50,725 nt of DNA, taken from the NCBI GenBank assembly GCA_937885175.1, contig CAKZZO010000008.1, positions 1-50,725 on the forward strand, in the 5' to 3' direction. Below are positions 9,301-16,808 of the stretch, in pieces. The notes below the pieces were generated by a model that saw nothing but the letters and a program-made list of their open reading frames with translations, was not told the DNA's origin and did no database searches. Within the stretch, counting starts at the first letter, position 1. Every line of letters starts with the position of its first letter. This stretch comes from an uncultured Treponema sp. (lineage in GTDB: Bacteria > Spirochaetota > Spirochaetia > Treponematales > Treponemataceae). Position numbers and translations under genes: made by a program.

Positions 9301-9953
9301 AATTCACCGTGAACGGTCGTTTTTGGCACACGGATGTAGCCAAGAGCCGTCAGTTTTTCGGCAAGGTCAGTAGGGTCAATTTCTTCCCCCTTGTACACGC
9401 TGAACACAAGGGAACGCACATATTCGGGTGCAGGAAGGGGCGACTGAAGGCTTCTCTGGGTAACGATAAAAAGGCGGGGCTTAGTCTGTCGGGATAGACT
9501 CTGACGCTGCAGGGCAAGCCTTGCAAGTACGCCACTCCTGTTTCCAAACACTGCGGAACCAACCGCCGCGCTCCGATAGGGCACCAAGCCCCACCAGGGC
9601 AAAAGATAGGTCTCCACCCTGTCGGCAAAGACAGTATGCAAGTCGGTCAGCAAGTCTGCGGCATCTTTTTCATTCGGCACCACAAGCAGACTGTCCAGCG
9701 CACTTGCCGAGCATTTTCCTGCATTCTGTCCTTGCGAGTATCGCCCAGTTGTGGTATACTGTAAGGAAGAAATACACGCATCTCTGCCTGCCTCCATACA
9801 TGCCGAGATGAAAAAACTTGTTGCAGCCCCCTGCAGTCCTTCTATTTCTGCACGAATGGCACCGGATGTATTCGCAATAGATTTTGCGCTAGTCTGAAAG
9901 GTCGTCCAGCGGGAAAGTGATTTTTGCAAGGTTTCTGAAAATAATGAGTTCAT
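6312..9953 (-). CDS. mfd: Transcription-repair coupling factor Mfd
   Basis: DNA translocase that removes RNA polymerase stalled at lesions and recruits UvrA. The 1213-residue length suits the family. The N-terminal UvrB-like region (1-400) is followed by a CarD-like RNA-polymerase interaction module (GDFVVHVNYGIGIFKGI). RecG-type helicase motifs come next: Walker A GDVGYGKTE, DEEQRFG, the SATPIPRT motif and the QLRGRVGR motif. A C-terminal TRCF domain ends the protein. The gene stands alone between convergent and divergent neighbours. Its start ATG has a weak AAAGAAG six bases upstream and a good promoter 20-47 bases upstream. Confidence 0.98.
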   Translation of the reverse strand: MNSLFSETLQKSLSRWTTFQTSAKSIANTSGAIRAEIEGLQGAATSFFISACMEAGRDACISSLQYTTTGRYSQGQNAGKCSASALDSLLVVPNEKDAADLLTDLHTVFADRVETYLLPWWGLVPYRSAAVGSAVFGNRSGVLARLALQRQSLSRQTKPRLFIVTQRSLQSPLPAPEYVRSLVFSVYKGEEIDPTDLAEKLTALGYIRVPKTTVHGEFTLRGEVLDIFTPGENLATRIVFDFDAIEQIKSFDPETQTTVAPLDNLLIYPMKEVIWTDDFVSKLESYLARLEAGSDKTPPLVLTEAAKKAKEKLLDELRLNRESEGEELFYPALWEKRYSVLDYLSDETTVFFCDYDRLNNAQESFDREYTGMFRKARQESPVLPPSDMLIPFAEVSEKHSRCILFRTLHTETVAHKEERTDVPHYEIPCDPPRSFFGNINYLKEQIAALQADEWKVIIYADNENQSLRIKEILRDFIGDDLEGAQAAAAKGKVFYPLTVLPQAISAGFGIADSKTIFIQENEIFGRRKHVPKSLQKGVKSAVIDTFVDLAPGDFVVHVNYGIGIFKGIQRVKAGGNERDYIKLEYADEEFAFVPIEQVNLVQRYIGNEGEAPHIDRIGSKAWENRKNRVKKAVEDLAQKLIDLYSRRKASRGYPFPKDTEWQTAFEAAFPYEDTPDQYSVTQEVKADMEKPVPMDRLVCGDVGYGKTEIAMRAAFKAVMGGKQVAFLAPTTILAEQHYESCVERFANFPVKIAQMSRFVPASEQKKIIARLAEGDVDILVGTHRIIQKDVVFRDLGLMIIDEEQRFGVKDKERLKSLKTNIDSLAMSATPIPRTLHMSLLKIRDMSLLTTPPQNRQPIETVIDEYKEERVAEAIRREVERGGQVFYLHNRVESLDEVRRRLERILPEMLIDVAHGQMTSDELDDIFRRFKMGGFHVLVATTIIENGIDIPNVNTIIIDRADMYGVSQLYQLRGRVGRSDRKAYAYLLYPENKVLSEVAMKRLQVISDFTELGSGFKIAMKDMEIRGAGNLLGRDQSGDVYSVGFDLYLRLLNEAVERLTQAENYKEQSEVLMELEYTGFIPDAYVQNPQTKMEIYKKVASVQTKDELETMFLELEDRFGPIPDEVYSLLSLAEVRVIAKKLYISTLKERQGLIQIEFSKVSDISVDKVLRLIKESNGRVRLDPTKTNMILLSTGKIGLKEKSEFIREQLEKLE

Positions 9954-9972
9954 GTACTTCTTTGTTACCGAA

Positions 9973-10000
9973 AATATAAAAGTATTGCGGACTGCATCAA
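9973..10000 (-). promoter_or_regulatory. mfd promoter
   Basis: On the minus strand, -35 TTGATG (10000-9995), 16-base spacer, -10 TATATT (9978-9973). The predicted start near 9966 leaves a 13-base leader with AAAGAAG. Confidence 0.6.
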
Positions 10001-10027
10001 ACGATACTTCCGCTTGGAGAAACTGTT

Positions 10028-10996
10028 TTGAAACGTACTCTTTTTGTCATTATAACGATTTTCGCACTTTTTGCACATAGTGTAGCAGCACAAACTGCAC
10101 AAGACTTTTCAAAGGCATCCGTGGTAATCAAATTTTACGACCGCACGATGTACTATCCCGGAAGCACTGACGACAATCCCATTTTCGTACACATTTCCGT
10201 GGTCAACCGGGGCACAGAAACTTTGCGCTTTAAACTGGCTGATGACCGTATGTTCAGCCTTGACTTTACGGCCTACACAATAAAAAACAGCACCTTGCCA
10301 AAGACTGAAAAACTGGTTGTCAAACGCTCCACAAATCAGACGGTCTACTTCCGGGAAATCGCACTGGAAGCAGGAGAAGAATACTCATTCATCGAAAACG
10401 CAAAGAACTACATCAATTTTGACGAGCCTTCAATGTACTATCTGGAACTGAGTTTCTATCCTGAACTGTACAAATCACGGCAGACGGCAATCACCTCAAA
10501 CCGCCTGAGCCTTGACATTCGCCCTGCCCCCCTCGCCGCCTCATCAACGGTACTGCCTGTGGAAAGCAAAAGCGCCTCCCTCTTAAAGCCTGAGGAAAAG
10601 TCTCCTGACAAGGTTGTGGAAGAAACCATTATCGCCCGCCAGAAATCTTTGTGGGATCAATATTTCCTCTACATGGATCTTGAGCAGATGATGCTTCGCA
10701 ATGCAGATACGGAACGCCGTTACCGGGCGGCAAGTGCTGATGAACGTGCACGCCTCTTGGAAAGCTACAAGTCGGATTTGATGCAGAATAAGATTGACCA
10801 TGATGTTGTGGCAGTTCCCGAGCGTTTCTACATCGAAAATACATCATATTCGCAGATTGACGGAACGGTAACTGTTCTGGAATGGTTCAAATACCCCACC
10901 TATCGTGAACGCAAGCGTTATGTATACAAAGTCCGCCAGCGTGACGGTATCTGGCAGATTTACGATTACAACGTAACGAACTTAGGTACTGAGTGA
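10028..10996 (+). CDS. Secreted protein of unknown function
   Basis: Not a recognised family. A signal peptide (residues 1-21, ending AHSVAAQ) exports it. Residues 25-170 look like a beta-rich Ig-like domain: alternating hydrophobic strands with VVIKFYDRTMYYPG near the start and a YYLELSFYPEL strand near the end. Residues about 205-320 are a helix-rich then strand-rich segment ending WQIYDYNVTNLG, which could be an NTF2-like fold. The start is TTG at 10028 with GGAGA seven bases upstream; no ATG fits. It is 16 bases ahead of the pseudo-receiver gene, with which it is probably cotranscribed. The function is unknown. Confidence 0.75.
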   Translation: MKRTLFVIITIFALFAHSVAAQTAQDFSKASVVIKFYDRTMYYPGSTDDNPIFVHISVVNRGTETLRFKLADDRMFSLDFTAYTIKNSTLPKTEKLVVKRSTNQTVYFREIALEAGEEYSFIENAKNYINFDEPSMYYLELSFYPELYKSRQTAITSNRLSLDIRPAPLAASSTVLPVESKSASLLKPEEKSPDKVVEETIIARQKSLWDQYFLYMDLEQMMLRNADTERRYRAASADERARLLESYKSDLMQNKIDHDVVAVPERFYIENTSYSQIDGTVTVLEWFKYPTYRERKRYVYKVRQRDGIWQIYDYNVTNLGTE

Positions 10997-11012
10997 GCAA
11001 CATGGAGATTTT

Positions 11013-13346
11013 ATGAAAGCATTATTGGTAGCAGATAATAGCCTTGTCATCGACAATGTAAGTACAGTCCTCAAAACAGCGGGATATGACATCATCACTT
11101 ATCACGCCCTTTTAAAAGCATTGGACAACATCGAGGAAATTTCTCCCCACCTGATTGTCATCAGCACAAAGGAATATCCCCGCCACTGGAAGACCCTTGC
11201 CCAATATGCTACCGTACCCATGGGAACCTATACCCCGCAGGTCATTCTGTACACAGGCGGAGAATTCAGCAAGGAAGACCAAGACAAGGCAGCAGCCCTG
11301 CACGTCCGCGGTTACTTTAAGTCAGTTGATGTGGACGGTCTGGACGAACTGCGCACGATTCTTTCTCAGGAAAATGATATTTTCTCAGGTGACCTTACCG
11401 AAGCCCCTGCGGAACTAAAACCCATAGAGATTCCCGATGATTTTGCCGAAGCCCATGCCCACGATGAAAAGATGCTCAAGGAATTTGTCAATGAAGAAGT
11501 ATCTCATCCTGGCGTAAGCCTTGAAAAAATCGGACTGGAGATTGAAAATGAAGTTGTCCGCGCCGCTTCCCCCATTGAGGCCGCTTCCGTAACCGATGAG
11601 GAACTGGAAGAATCAGATGACCGCCTTGAAGAAGTGGCTGAAATCGCACCGGTAAATGAAGAGTCGGTTTCAGAAGCATTTGAAGCACAGGAAAAAGAAA
11701 AGGCTCCTGCCATTTCCATTGATGATATTCTCAAGCAGAATCAATCCTTTAACCGTTTTGCCGAGATTCCAGACATTAAGACAGAAGAAGAAGCAAAAAC
11801 AGGCAGCGAAAAAACCTATGACTTTGGCGATATAAAAGGACGGCGGGAAGATGCCGGAGAGATTGGAAAGTCACCCATGGATTTGTGGGCAGAAATTGAA
11901 GCCGAAGGCGGATCGGCAATAGACGATGAGCCTGAACCAGAGCCGAATTTCAATCCCGTTTCCATTTCTCTTGATGAGTTGCGTGCCCTTGAAAGCGCAA
12001 AGCCTGCGGAAGCAGAGCCAGAAGCAGAAAAAACACTGGCAGAACAGCCAGAAGATGCGGCGAAAGACTCAGAAAAATCCCTGGCCGATTCCGTGGCATT
12101 CATGGACGAAGAACCTGGCGCAAACTTTATTCCGCTTTCAGAATCTCTGGCAATGCTTGGACAGGAAGATGGTGTAGAAGCGGAAAAGACCGAAGAAAGC
12201 AATATGGTTTCTGAATCTGAAGAATCTTTGGCAGATTCCGTGGCATTCATGGACGAGGAACCCGGCGCAAACTTTATTCCGCTTTCAGAATCTCTGGCAA
12301 TGCTGGATGCAGGAGAATCATCTAGTGAGGAAGAAAGCGCAGTTGAGGAACCTGTAGCCGAAGAAACAGTACCAGAGCCAGAAGAAAAACCCATGCAGAT
12401 TTCTCTGGAAGAACTGCTGAATGCCCAAAAAGCCATTGAAGGCGAGCGGGAAAAGCAAAAGGAAATGCAGAATTCCGTCAAGCAGAAAGTACAGCGCGTG
12501 GCGGAAAGCGCACAATATGTTGAGCAGGATCCCAATCACCCAGTCACCGTTACCCAGCGCGAAGTAGACGATGTCCAGCAGCGAAATCAAGTGCTTACCC
12601 AAGACGGTATTGTAGACGGTGAATCGCTGATGGAATCAAATGAAAGCGAAAATTCAGATGACAACGAGCCCCTGCCCACCGTAGACGCAATTTTAAAGCA
12701 GAACCAGCGCATGGACACAAAGTTGGACTGGCTGGCAGACGAAAATGCCGACGAGCCGGAAGAACATCCCGATACCGATGAACTTGACCTGATTACCGAT
12801 CCTACAGGACAGGAAGCAAATGAAATTGCAAGTTCCATGCAGGATATCTTGAGCCAGAATCAGTTGATGGACAAGCAGCTTGCATGGCTGGCAGACGAAA
12901 ACGCAGATGAACCGGACGCTCCTGAAGGCGCATTCGATGAAGACTATGAAGAACCAACCGGTATGTCTGCCTCAGAGCGCGATGCAAATGTGCAGGACAT
13001 TTTGACACAGAATACAGCCCAGCCGAGTGAGCCCAGTGCAGATATGTCCGCAGACATAAGTGCCCTCCAGCAGATGGTGGACAAATTGAATGTGCAGCGT
13101 TCTGTTGTCTGTACCGTGGTTATGACAAATCCGCAGACAGGAGCAATTGTGTCTGGTAATGCCCGCAACTACAATAGGCGTACATTGGAATTCACTCCTG
13201 ATATTCCTGAATTCACCAAGGAATTTACCGAGGGAACACGCATTCCACTTGTCAGCATTAAAACGGAAGATGAGATTGTAGCGGCAAGCGCAACTGTTAT
13301 CACAAGCGGCGAACACTACCTTATCTCAATAAACAAAGATGAGTAA
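11013..13346 (+). CDS. Pseudo-receiver domain protein with long acidic repeat region
   Basis: Residues 1-125 match a response-regulator receiver fold: KALLVADNS acid pocket, LIVIS strand, VILYTGG with the conserved threonine, and YFKSVD with the lysine. The phospho-acceptor aspartate position is serine 51, so it should not be phosphorylated in the usual way. Residues 130-660 are very acidic and low in complexity. They contain two kinds of internal repeat: a 27-residue unit at 12078-12158 and 12225-12305, and D-I-L-x-Q-N-Q units at about 11722, 12684, 12840 and 12990. The last 95 residues are beta-rich (VVCTVVMTNPQTG onward) and could be a PilZ-like barrel, though the RxxxR motif is not seen. 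GGAG lies six bases before the ATG. The stop overlaps the next gene by eight bases. Confidence 0.8.
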   Translation: MKALLVADNSLVIDNVSTVLKTAGYDIITYHALLKALDNIEEISPHLIVISTKEYPRHWKTLAQYATVPMGTYTPQVILYTGGEFSKEDQDKAAALHVRGYFKSVDVDGLDELRTILSQENDIFSGDLTEAPAELKPIEIPDDFAEAHAHDEKMLKEFVNEEVSHPGVSLEKIGLEIENEVVRAASPIEAASVTDEELEESDDRLEEVAEIAPVNEESVSEAFEAQEKEKAPAISIDDILKQNQSFNRFAEIPDIKTEEEAKTGSEKTYDFGDIKGRREDAGEIGKSPMDLWAEIEAEGGSAIDDEPEPEPNFNPVSISLDELRALESAKPAEAEPEAEKTLAEQPEDAAKDSEKSLADSVAFMDEEPGANFIPLSESLAMLGQEDGVEAEKTEESNMVSESEESLADSVAFMDEEPGANFIPLSESLAMLDAGESSSEEESAVEEPVAEETVPEPEEKPMQISLEELLNAQKAIEGEREKQKEMQNSVKQKVQRVAESAQYVEQDPNHPVTVTQREVDDVQQRNQVLTQDGIVDGESLMESNESENSDDNEPLPTVDAILKQNQRMDTKLDWLADENADEPEEHPDTDELDLITDPTGQEANEIASSMQDILSQNQLMDKQLAWLADENADEPDAPEGAFDEDYEEPTGMSASERDANVQDILTQNTAQPSEPSADMSADISALQQMVDKLNVQRSVVCTVVMTNPQTGAIVSGNARNYNRRTLEFTPDIPEFTKEFTEGTRIPLVSIKTEDEIVAASATVITSGEHYLISINKDE
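12078..12305 (+). repeat. Two near-identical 81-bp coding repeats
   Basis: Copies at 12078-12158 and 12225-12305 encode the same 27 residues (starting SLADSVAFMDEEPG, ending LSESLAML). A 66-base spacer separates them, making a 147-base period. Several synonymous differences show that the duplication is not very recent or that the protein sequence is under selection. Confidence 0.9.
12684..12914 (+). repeat. Coding repeats with an ILxQNQxMDxxLxWLADENADEP core
   Basis: Two strong copies (12684-12758 and 12840-12914) share the core ILxQNQ-MD-x2-L-x-WLADENADEP. Shorter relatives with ILKQNQ or ILTQN occur near 11727 and 12996. This suggests a short binding motif strung along a disordered acidic linker. 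Confidence 0.85.
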
Positions 13347-13734
13347 TCCAAACGCAAAATTTTTCTGCGAAAGTTGCGGAGCGGAAGTTCCACGCAATGC
13401 ACGCGTTTGCAAGAAATGCGGACGTTTTTTCTCCTCTGTACGATGTCCAAACTGTGGGGCAACGGGCAGTCCCGACAAATTCACCAATGGATGCCCAAAA
13501 TGCGGCTACACGGTAGAAGGAAGTGCCTCAGCCGCTTCCGAGCAGGAGGATGAAAAAGAAGGAAAGGTCTCCCGAAAGGCAAGAAGAAAAATGAAATCTG
13601 CAATACGCTCAAAAGCAAGTGCCTTTGGTGCAAAGAACAATGCTGATGAAGCACTCCCCTTTTGGATGTATGTTTTAACAAGTCTTGTTCTTATCGGACT
13701 TTTATTCTTCATTATGCATTATTTTGGCCGTTGA
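13339..13734 (+). CDS. Zinc-ribbon membrane protein
   Basis: A 131-residue protein. Residues 8-60 contain four CxxC knuckles (CESC, CKKC, CPNC, CPKC), giving two zinc ribbons. A basic, lysine/arginine-rich helix (about 75-100) and one transmembrane helix at the C-terminus (FWMYVLTSLVLIGLLFFIM) follow. The zinc part is therefore cytoplasmic and anchored at the tail. It overlaps the end of the pseudo-receiver gene by eight bases, so it is translationally coupled and probably acts with it. The exact function is unknown. Confidence 0.8.
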   Translation: MSNPNAKFFCESCGAEVPRNARVCKKCGRFFSSVRCPNCGATGSPDKFTNGCPKCGYTVEGSASAASEQEDEKEGKVSRKARRKMKSAIRSKASAFGAKNNADEALPFWMYVLTSLVLIGLLFFIMHYFGR

Positions 13735-13738
13735 CTGC

Positions 13739-13767
13739 TTGACACAAATCCCCAAATTTGATAATAT
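13739..13767 (+). promoter_or_regulatory. tRNA-Leu promoter
   Basis: -35 TTGACA (13739-13744), 17-base spacer, -10 TAATAT (13762-13767), ending 10 bases before the tRNA 5' end. The -35 is a perfect consensus, as expected for a stable-RNA gene. It starts five bases after the stop of the zinc-ribbon gene. Confidence 0.8.
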
Positions 13768-13777
13768 GTTTTCACTT

Positions 13778-13861
13778 GCCCGGATGGTGGAATTGGTAGA
13801 CACGCTAGTTTCAGGTACTAGAGCCTTCACGGGTGTGCAAGTTCAAGTCTTGTTCCGGGCA
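13778..13861 (+). tRNA. tRNA-Leu (anticodon CAG)
   Basis: Class II tRNA of 84 bases. The acceptor stem pairs GCCCGGA (13778-13784) with TCCGGGC (13854-13860), with discriminator A. The D arm contains TGGTAGACA, the anticodon loop is TTCAGGT with CAG at positions 34-36, and there is a long variable arm and a T loop GTTCAAGTC. The bases after the discriminator are GCA, so CCA is not encoded and must be added enzymatically. It decodes CUG leucine codons. Confidence 0.95.
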
Positions 13862-13865
13862 GCAT

Positions 13866-13899
13866 AAACCGACCTTTTACAGGTCGGTTTTTTATTTTA
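13866..13899. terminator. Bidirectional intrinsic terminator
   Basis: AACCGACCT (13867-13875) pairs with AGGTCGGTT (13881-13889) around a short loop, followed by a T-rich tract (TTTTTATTTT). It terminates the tRNA-Leu transcript. The stem also lies at the very end of the convergent pseudouridine synthase operon (stop at 13897), where A-rich flanking sequence would give a partial U-tract. Confidence 0.85.
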
Positions 13900-14640
13900 C
13901 AGACTGATGTAAATGCGACGACCGTCACTTGGATTAAGAAAGTCCAAGGCGCTTGCCGTAAAGGAGAGCACCCCCTCTGCCTTGTCCTTAGAAAGCGGAT
14001 TATAAAGAGAATCATGCTGCACGGGAAGCCCCAGCCAAGCCAAATGACAGCGCACCTGATGGCGATAGCCTGCACTGATACGGCAGAGGGCGGTAGATTG
14101 GTCTTGCAGCATAATTTCCGTGCGGTAGAGGGTGGCATCGCTTTTCTTTAGGGCTGCTTTTCCTGCCTGTGGGGTAACAGGCCGCACGGCACGATGCTTT
14201 GGTCCATACCCTCTAAACTGGCTTTCCACAAAAACAGGTGTGTCTAAAGAAATTGCATGGTAATCCAGAGGGGGTGGCGGAAATCCCTCTGAGCACATTT
14301 TCGCCATCTGACTGACAGTTAGAGGGGTAACATGAGCGGTGTAGTGCTTGATAAATCCCCCCTCTGCCTGTAGTTTCATAAAATAATCATAGGACGCTTG
14401 CGTGGAGGCGATTAAAACACACCCTCTGGTAGCAGTATCAATACGGTGAACCAAGCCTTTTTCCACTGCTTTCCTCCCCTCTACCCCTGCTATTTCAGGA
14501 AAAAGCGACAGAGCCTGAGTCAGGGCAGAATCATCTCCAGGCCTTAGAGGGGCTGATGCTAAGCCAGAGGGCTTATCCAGAACAAGAAAGGGTTCCTTTT
14601 CGCTGGGTTCATGGAGAACGGAAACAAAAAGTCTTTTCAT
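13897..14640 (-). CDS. RluA-family pseudouridine synthase, short form without S4 domain
   Basis: Isomerises uridine to pseudouridine in rRNA or tRNA. Of 247 residues, the opening strand FLVLDKPSGL and the catalytic segment HRIDTATRG (normally HRLDxxTSG) keep the essential aspartate. The substitution of leucine and serine in the motif marks a divergent subgroup. There is no N-terminal S4 domain. It is the last gene of the minus-strand operon and its ATG overlaps the RluD-like stop (ATGA). The RNA target is unknown. Confidence 0.88.
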   Translation of the reverse strand: MKRLFVSVLHEPSEKEPFLVLDKPSGLASAPLRPGDDSALTQALSLFPEIAGVEGRKAVEKGLVHRIDTATRGCVLIASTQASYDYFMKLQAEGGFIKHYTAHVTPLTVSQMAKMCSEGFPPPPLDYHAISLDTPVFVESQFRGYGPKHRAVRPVTPQAGKAALKKSDATLYRTEIMLQDQSTALCRISAGYRHQVRCHLAWLGLPVQHDSLYNPLSKDKAEGVLSFTASALDFLNPSDGRRIYISL

Positions 14641-15620
14641 CGCCCACCCTCTGGAATGCCTTTGGGATAGTTTTTGTGCAAAGTACGAAGTACTTTCTTG
14701 AATCTGAGGGGGGTAGCAGCCTTAAAAGTTGTATATTTTTTTTCTCCAGGAAGACGAATTTTCAGCATAAAGGCATGGAGCATGAGCGTAGCCCCCTCAA
14801 AAACAGTTCCCTTTGTGTGTCTGCCGTAGAGAGGGTCTCCTAAAATTGGACAGCCCAGGTATTTTAAGTGTACGCGAATCTGATGGGTGCGCCCCGTCTT
14901 GAGTTTGAGGGCCAGCAATGCATAGGGACCATAGGTGGCAATCACTTTGTAGAGGGTATGGGCAAACTTTCCGCTTTGGGTATTGGTAACCGCCTTAAAG
15001 CGTTTCCTGTCCTTGGGGTCGCGGATAATCTGAGTTTTGATTTCCCCTTTTGCCTGAGGGGGACGGCCTGTAACGATGGCGATATAGATTTTTCCTAACC
15101 GCCTGCCCTTAAACTGTGCCTGCAGCCACTCCTCTGCATGGCGGTTTTTTGCAGTGATGATAAGGCCGGAAGTATCTTTGTCCAGGCGGTGCACGATGCC
15201 GGGCCTCCGCTGCTCCAAAAGCTGTGCAGGAGGAAGACCGGTTTGCTGAGGAAGGGATGAACGTCCCCAATGAAAGAGCAGTGCATTTACCAGCGTTCCC
15301 GTCCAGTTCCCGGCGGCAGGATGGGTTACCATGCCCTGTTTTTTGTTGACGACCGTTACATTGTCGTCTTCATAGATAATGTCCAGGGGAATGTCTTCTG
15401 GAATGATGTCCGTAGGGATATTGTCTTCCCATTCGATGTCTATCTGATCGCCTGCCCCAACTTTTGCTGACAGTTTGGTACGAATTCCGTTGAGCATGAT
15501 TTCTGAGACACCACTTTTAAGTTTTGAGCGGTTCATGCCCTTGGGAAGCGACGCAATGTATTTATCCAGACGGACTTTTCCTGTAAAATCAGCAGGAATC
15601 TTTGCGCTAAAAAACGGCAC
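14637..15620 (-). CDS. RluD-like 23S rRNA pseudouridine synthase with S4 domain
   Basis: An S4 RNA-binding domain (starting VRLDKYIASLPKG) is followed by the catalytic domain with HRLDKDTSG and the RTHQIRVH strand typical of RluC/RluD. The frame is open up to an ATG at 15683, but that start would overlap the upstream gene by 77 bases. The GTG at 15620 has AAGGTGG eight bases upstream and puts 15 residues ahead of RLD, close to the known N-termini of this family, so it is preferred. Overlap with the upstream gene is then 14 bases. The downstream start overlaps as ATGA. Confidence 0.88.
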   Translation of the reverse strand: MPFFSAKIPADFTGKVRLDKYIASLPKGMNRSKLKSGVSEIMLNGIRTKLSAKVGAGDQIDIEWEDNIPTDIIPEDIPLDIIYEDDNVTVVNKKQGMVTHPAAGNWTGTLVNALLFHWGRSSLPQQTGLPPAQLLEQRRPGIVHRLDKDTSGLIITAKNRHAEEWLQAQFKGRRLGKIYIAIVTGRPPQAKGEIKTQIIRDPKDRKRFKAVTNTQSGKFAHTLYKVIATYGPYALLALKLKTGRTHQIRVHLKYLGCPILGDPLYGRHTKGTVFEGATLMLHAFMLKIRLPGEKKYTTFKAATPLRFKKVLRTLHKNYPKGIPEGGR

Positions 15621-16110
15621 TTTCCAGTCCACCTTGGAGATATTCTTGGGGTAACTGTACTTCTGGAGGCGGAAGCTCGCCATTTTTTCGCCACTGTTCC
15701 TGACCTTTCCGCATCTGCTGGCTCAGGGGAATAATCTCTACCTCATCAGGACGCTGCCTGCGATTCTTCTTTTCCTTTGCATGCCGCCTGATAAGCGTGA
15801 TGCCTAAATCAATCAAGCCCAGCCCAAGACTGGTTGCCGCTGCAATGCCAATGATTGCCGCCTGATCACCTGAGTCAAATCCAGAGGAACTTTTATCAAG
15901 GGGGCTGTGAAATTCACCTTTTGCAATCAGGGAATAGCCTACCGTTGTCCACAAGGTGACAAAAGGAAGGGAACCAAAGGTGATGATTTCCGTGCGGCGC
16001 AAATCCTTTATCCACTGGGGAAAATTGACATCCTTGTAGGTGGTGTCTTCTGCAATGAGCGGAGTGAGAAGAAATGACAGCATGAGGAGCAGAGAAATCA
16101 ATTTTTTCAT
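15607..16110 (-). CDS. Secreted or membrane protein of unknown function
   Basis: A 167-residue protein with a signal peptide (MKKLISLLLMLSFLLTPLIA, cleavage before EDTTY). A hydrophobic segment lies at about 47-65 and another at about 85-107 (AAIIGIAAATSLGLGLIDLG). A basic RRHAKEKKNRRQR stretch and a proline/glutamine-rich tail follow. It may be an inner-membrane protein with two helices. It overlaps both neighbours, the YggS gene by ATGA and the RluD-like gene by 14 bases. The family is not recognised. Confidence 0.7.
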   Translation of the reverse strand: MKKLISLLLMLSFLLTPLIAEDTTYKDVNFPQWIKDLRRTEIITFGSLPFVTLWTTVGYSLIAKGEFHSPLDKSSSGFDSGDQAAIIGIAAATSLGLGLIDLGITLIRRHAKEKKNRRQRPDEVEIIPLSQQMRKGQEQWRKNGELPPPEVQLPQEYLQGGLESAVF

Positions 16111-16802
16111 TGACGTGCTCCAAAAATTGCACTTCCTATGCGGACGATGGTAGCCCCCTCTGCAATGGCAAGCGGATAATCGCCGCTCATGCCCATAGAG
16201 AGCTCAGGAAGCGAAATCGCATACTTCTCTGAAAAAGTATCCCTCAGGCCGCGGATGATACGGAAAGACCTCCGAATTTCTTCCTCATTGTCCGTATTAG
16301 GTGCCATGGTCATCAAGCCTGTGAGGGTGATATGGGGATAGGTTTTCTGCGCACAGAGGGAAATGGCTCTTTCAAGTTCAGCACTATCGGTAAAGCCTGC
16401 CTTAGTCTCCTCACCCGTGTGGACTTCCAGAAGCACGTCTATGTTCTTGCTGATTTTCGCACACTGCCTTTCAATTTCTTCCAGAACCACAATGCGGTCT
16501 ACCGATTCAATGCAGGAAGCAATTTTTACCGCATCACGCACCTTGTTCCGCTGGAGCGTGCCGATTATATGCAAATCAAAGTCATAGCCACGGGAAAGCA
16601 GTTCCGAAAATTTTGAAAAGGCTTCCTGCACTCGGTTTTCGCCAAAAAATCGCTGTCCAGCCTCAATGGCTTCTATTACAGATTCCAGCGGATGAAATTT
16701 GCTCACGGCAAGCAGGCGGACACTTTCAGAGGAGCGTCCGGCGGCAGCTTCCGCGCTACGAATTGAGGCATTGACCTGTGCAAGATTTTCAGCAATCGAC
16801 AT
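16107..16802 (-). CDS. YggS/PLPBP-family pyridoxal phosphate homeostasis protein
   Basis: Binds PLP and helps control vitamin B6 and amino-acid pools. Its 231 residues have the family lysine motif LLAVSKFHP (PLP Schiff base), the FGENRVQEA segment, the strand FDLHIIGTLQRNKV (usually HFIGxLQxNK), and the C-terminal MGMSGDYPLAIAEGATIVRIGS phosphate-binding loop. The ribosome site AGGA lies before the ATG. It sits six bases after the rsmA stop in a long minus-strand operon. Confidence 0.93.
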   Translation of the reverse strand: MSIAENLAQVNASIRSAEAAAGRSSESVRLLAVSKFHPLESVIEAIEAGQRFFGENRVQEAFSKFSELLSRGYDFDLHIIGTLQRNKVRDAVKIASCIESVDRIVVLEEIERQCAKISKNIDVLLEVHTGEETKAGFTDSAELERAISLCAQKTYPHITLTGLMTMAPNTDNEEEIRRSFRIIRGLRDTFSEKYAISLPELSMGMSGDYPLAIAEGATIVRIGSAIFGARQ

Positions 16803-16808
16803 TTTTTC

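Noticed and set aside
11816..12535. A 239-codon serine-rich open frame on the minus strand
   Set aside because: It is the reverse complement of the glutamate-rich repeat region of the pseudo-receiver gene; serine is the expected mirror of GAA/GGA-type codons.
15621..15683. Longer RluD-like protein starting at ATG 15683
   Set aside because: It would overlap the upstream coding sequence by 77 bases and lacks a well-spaced ribosome site; GTG 15620 has AAGGTGG eight bases upstream.
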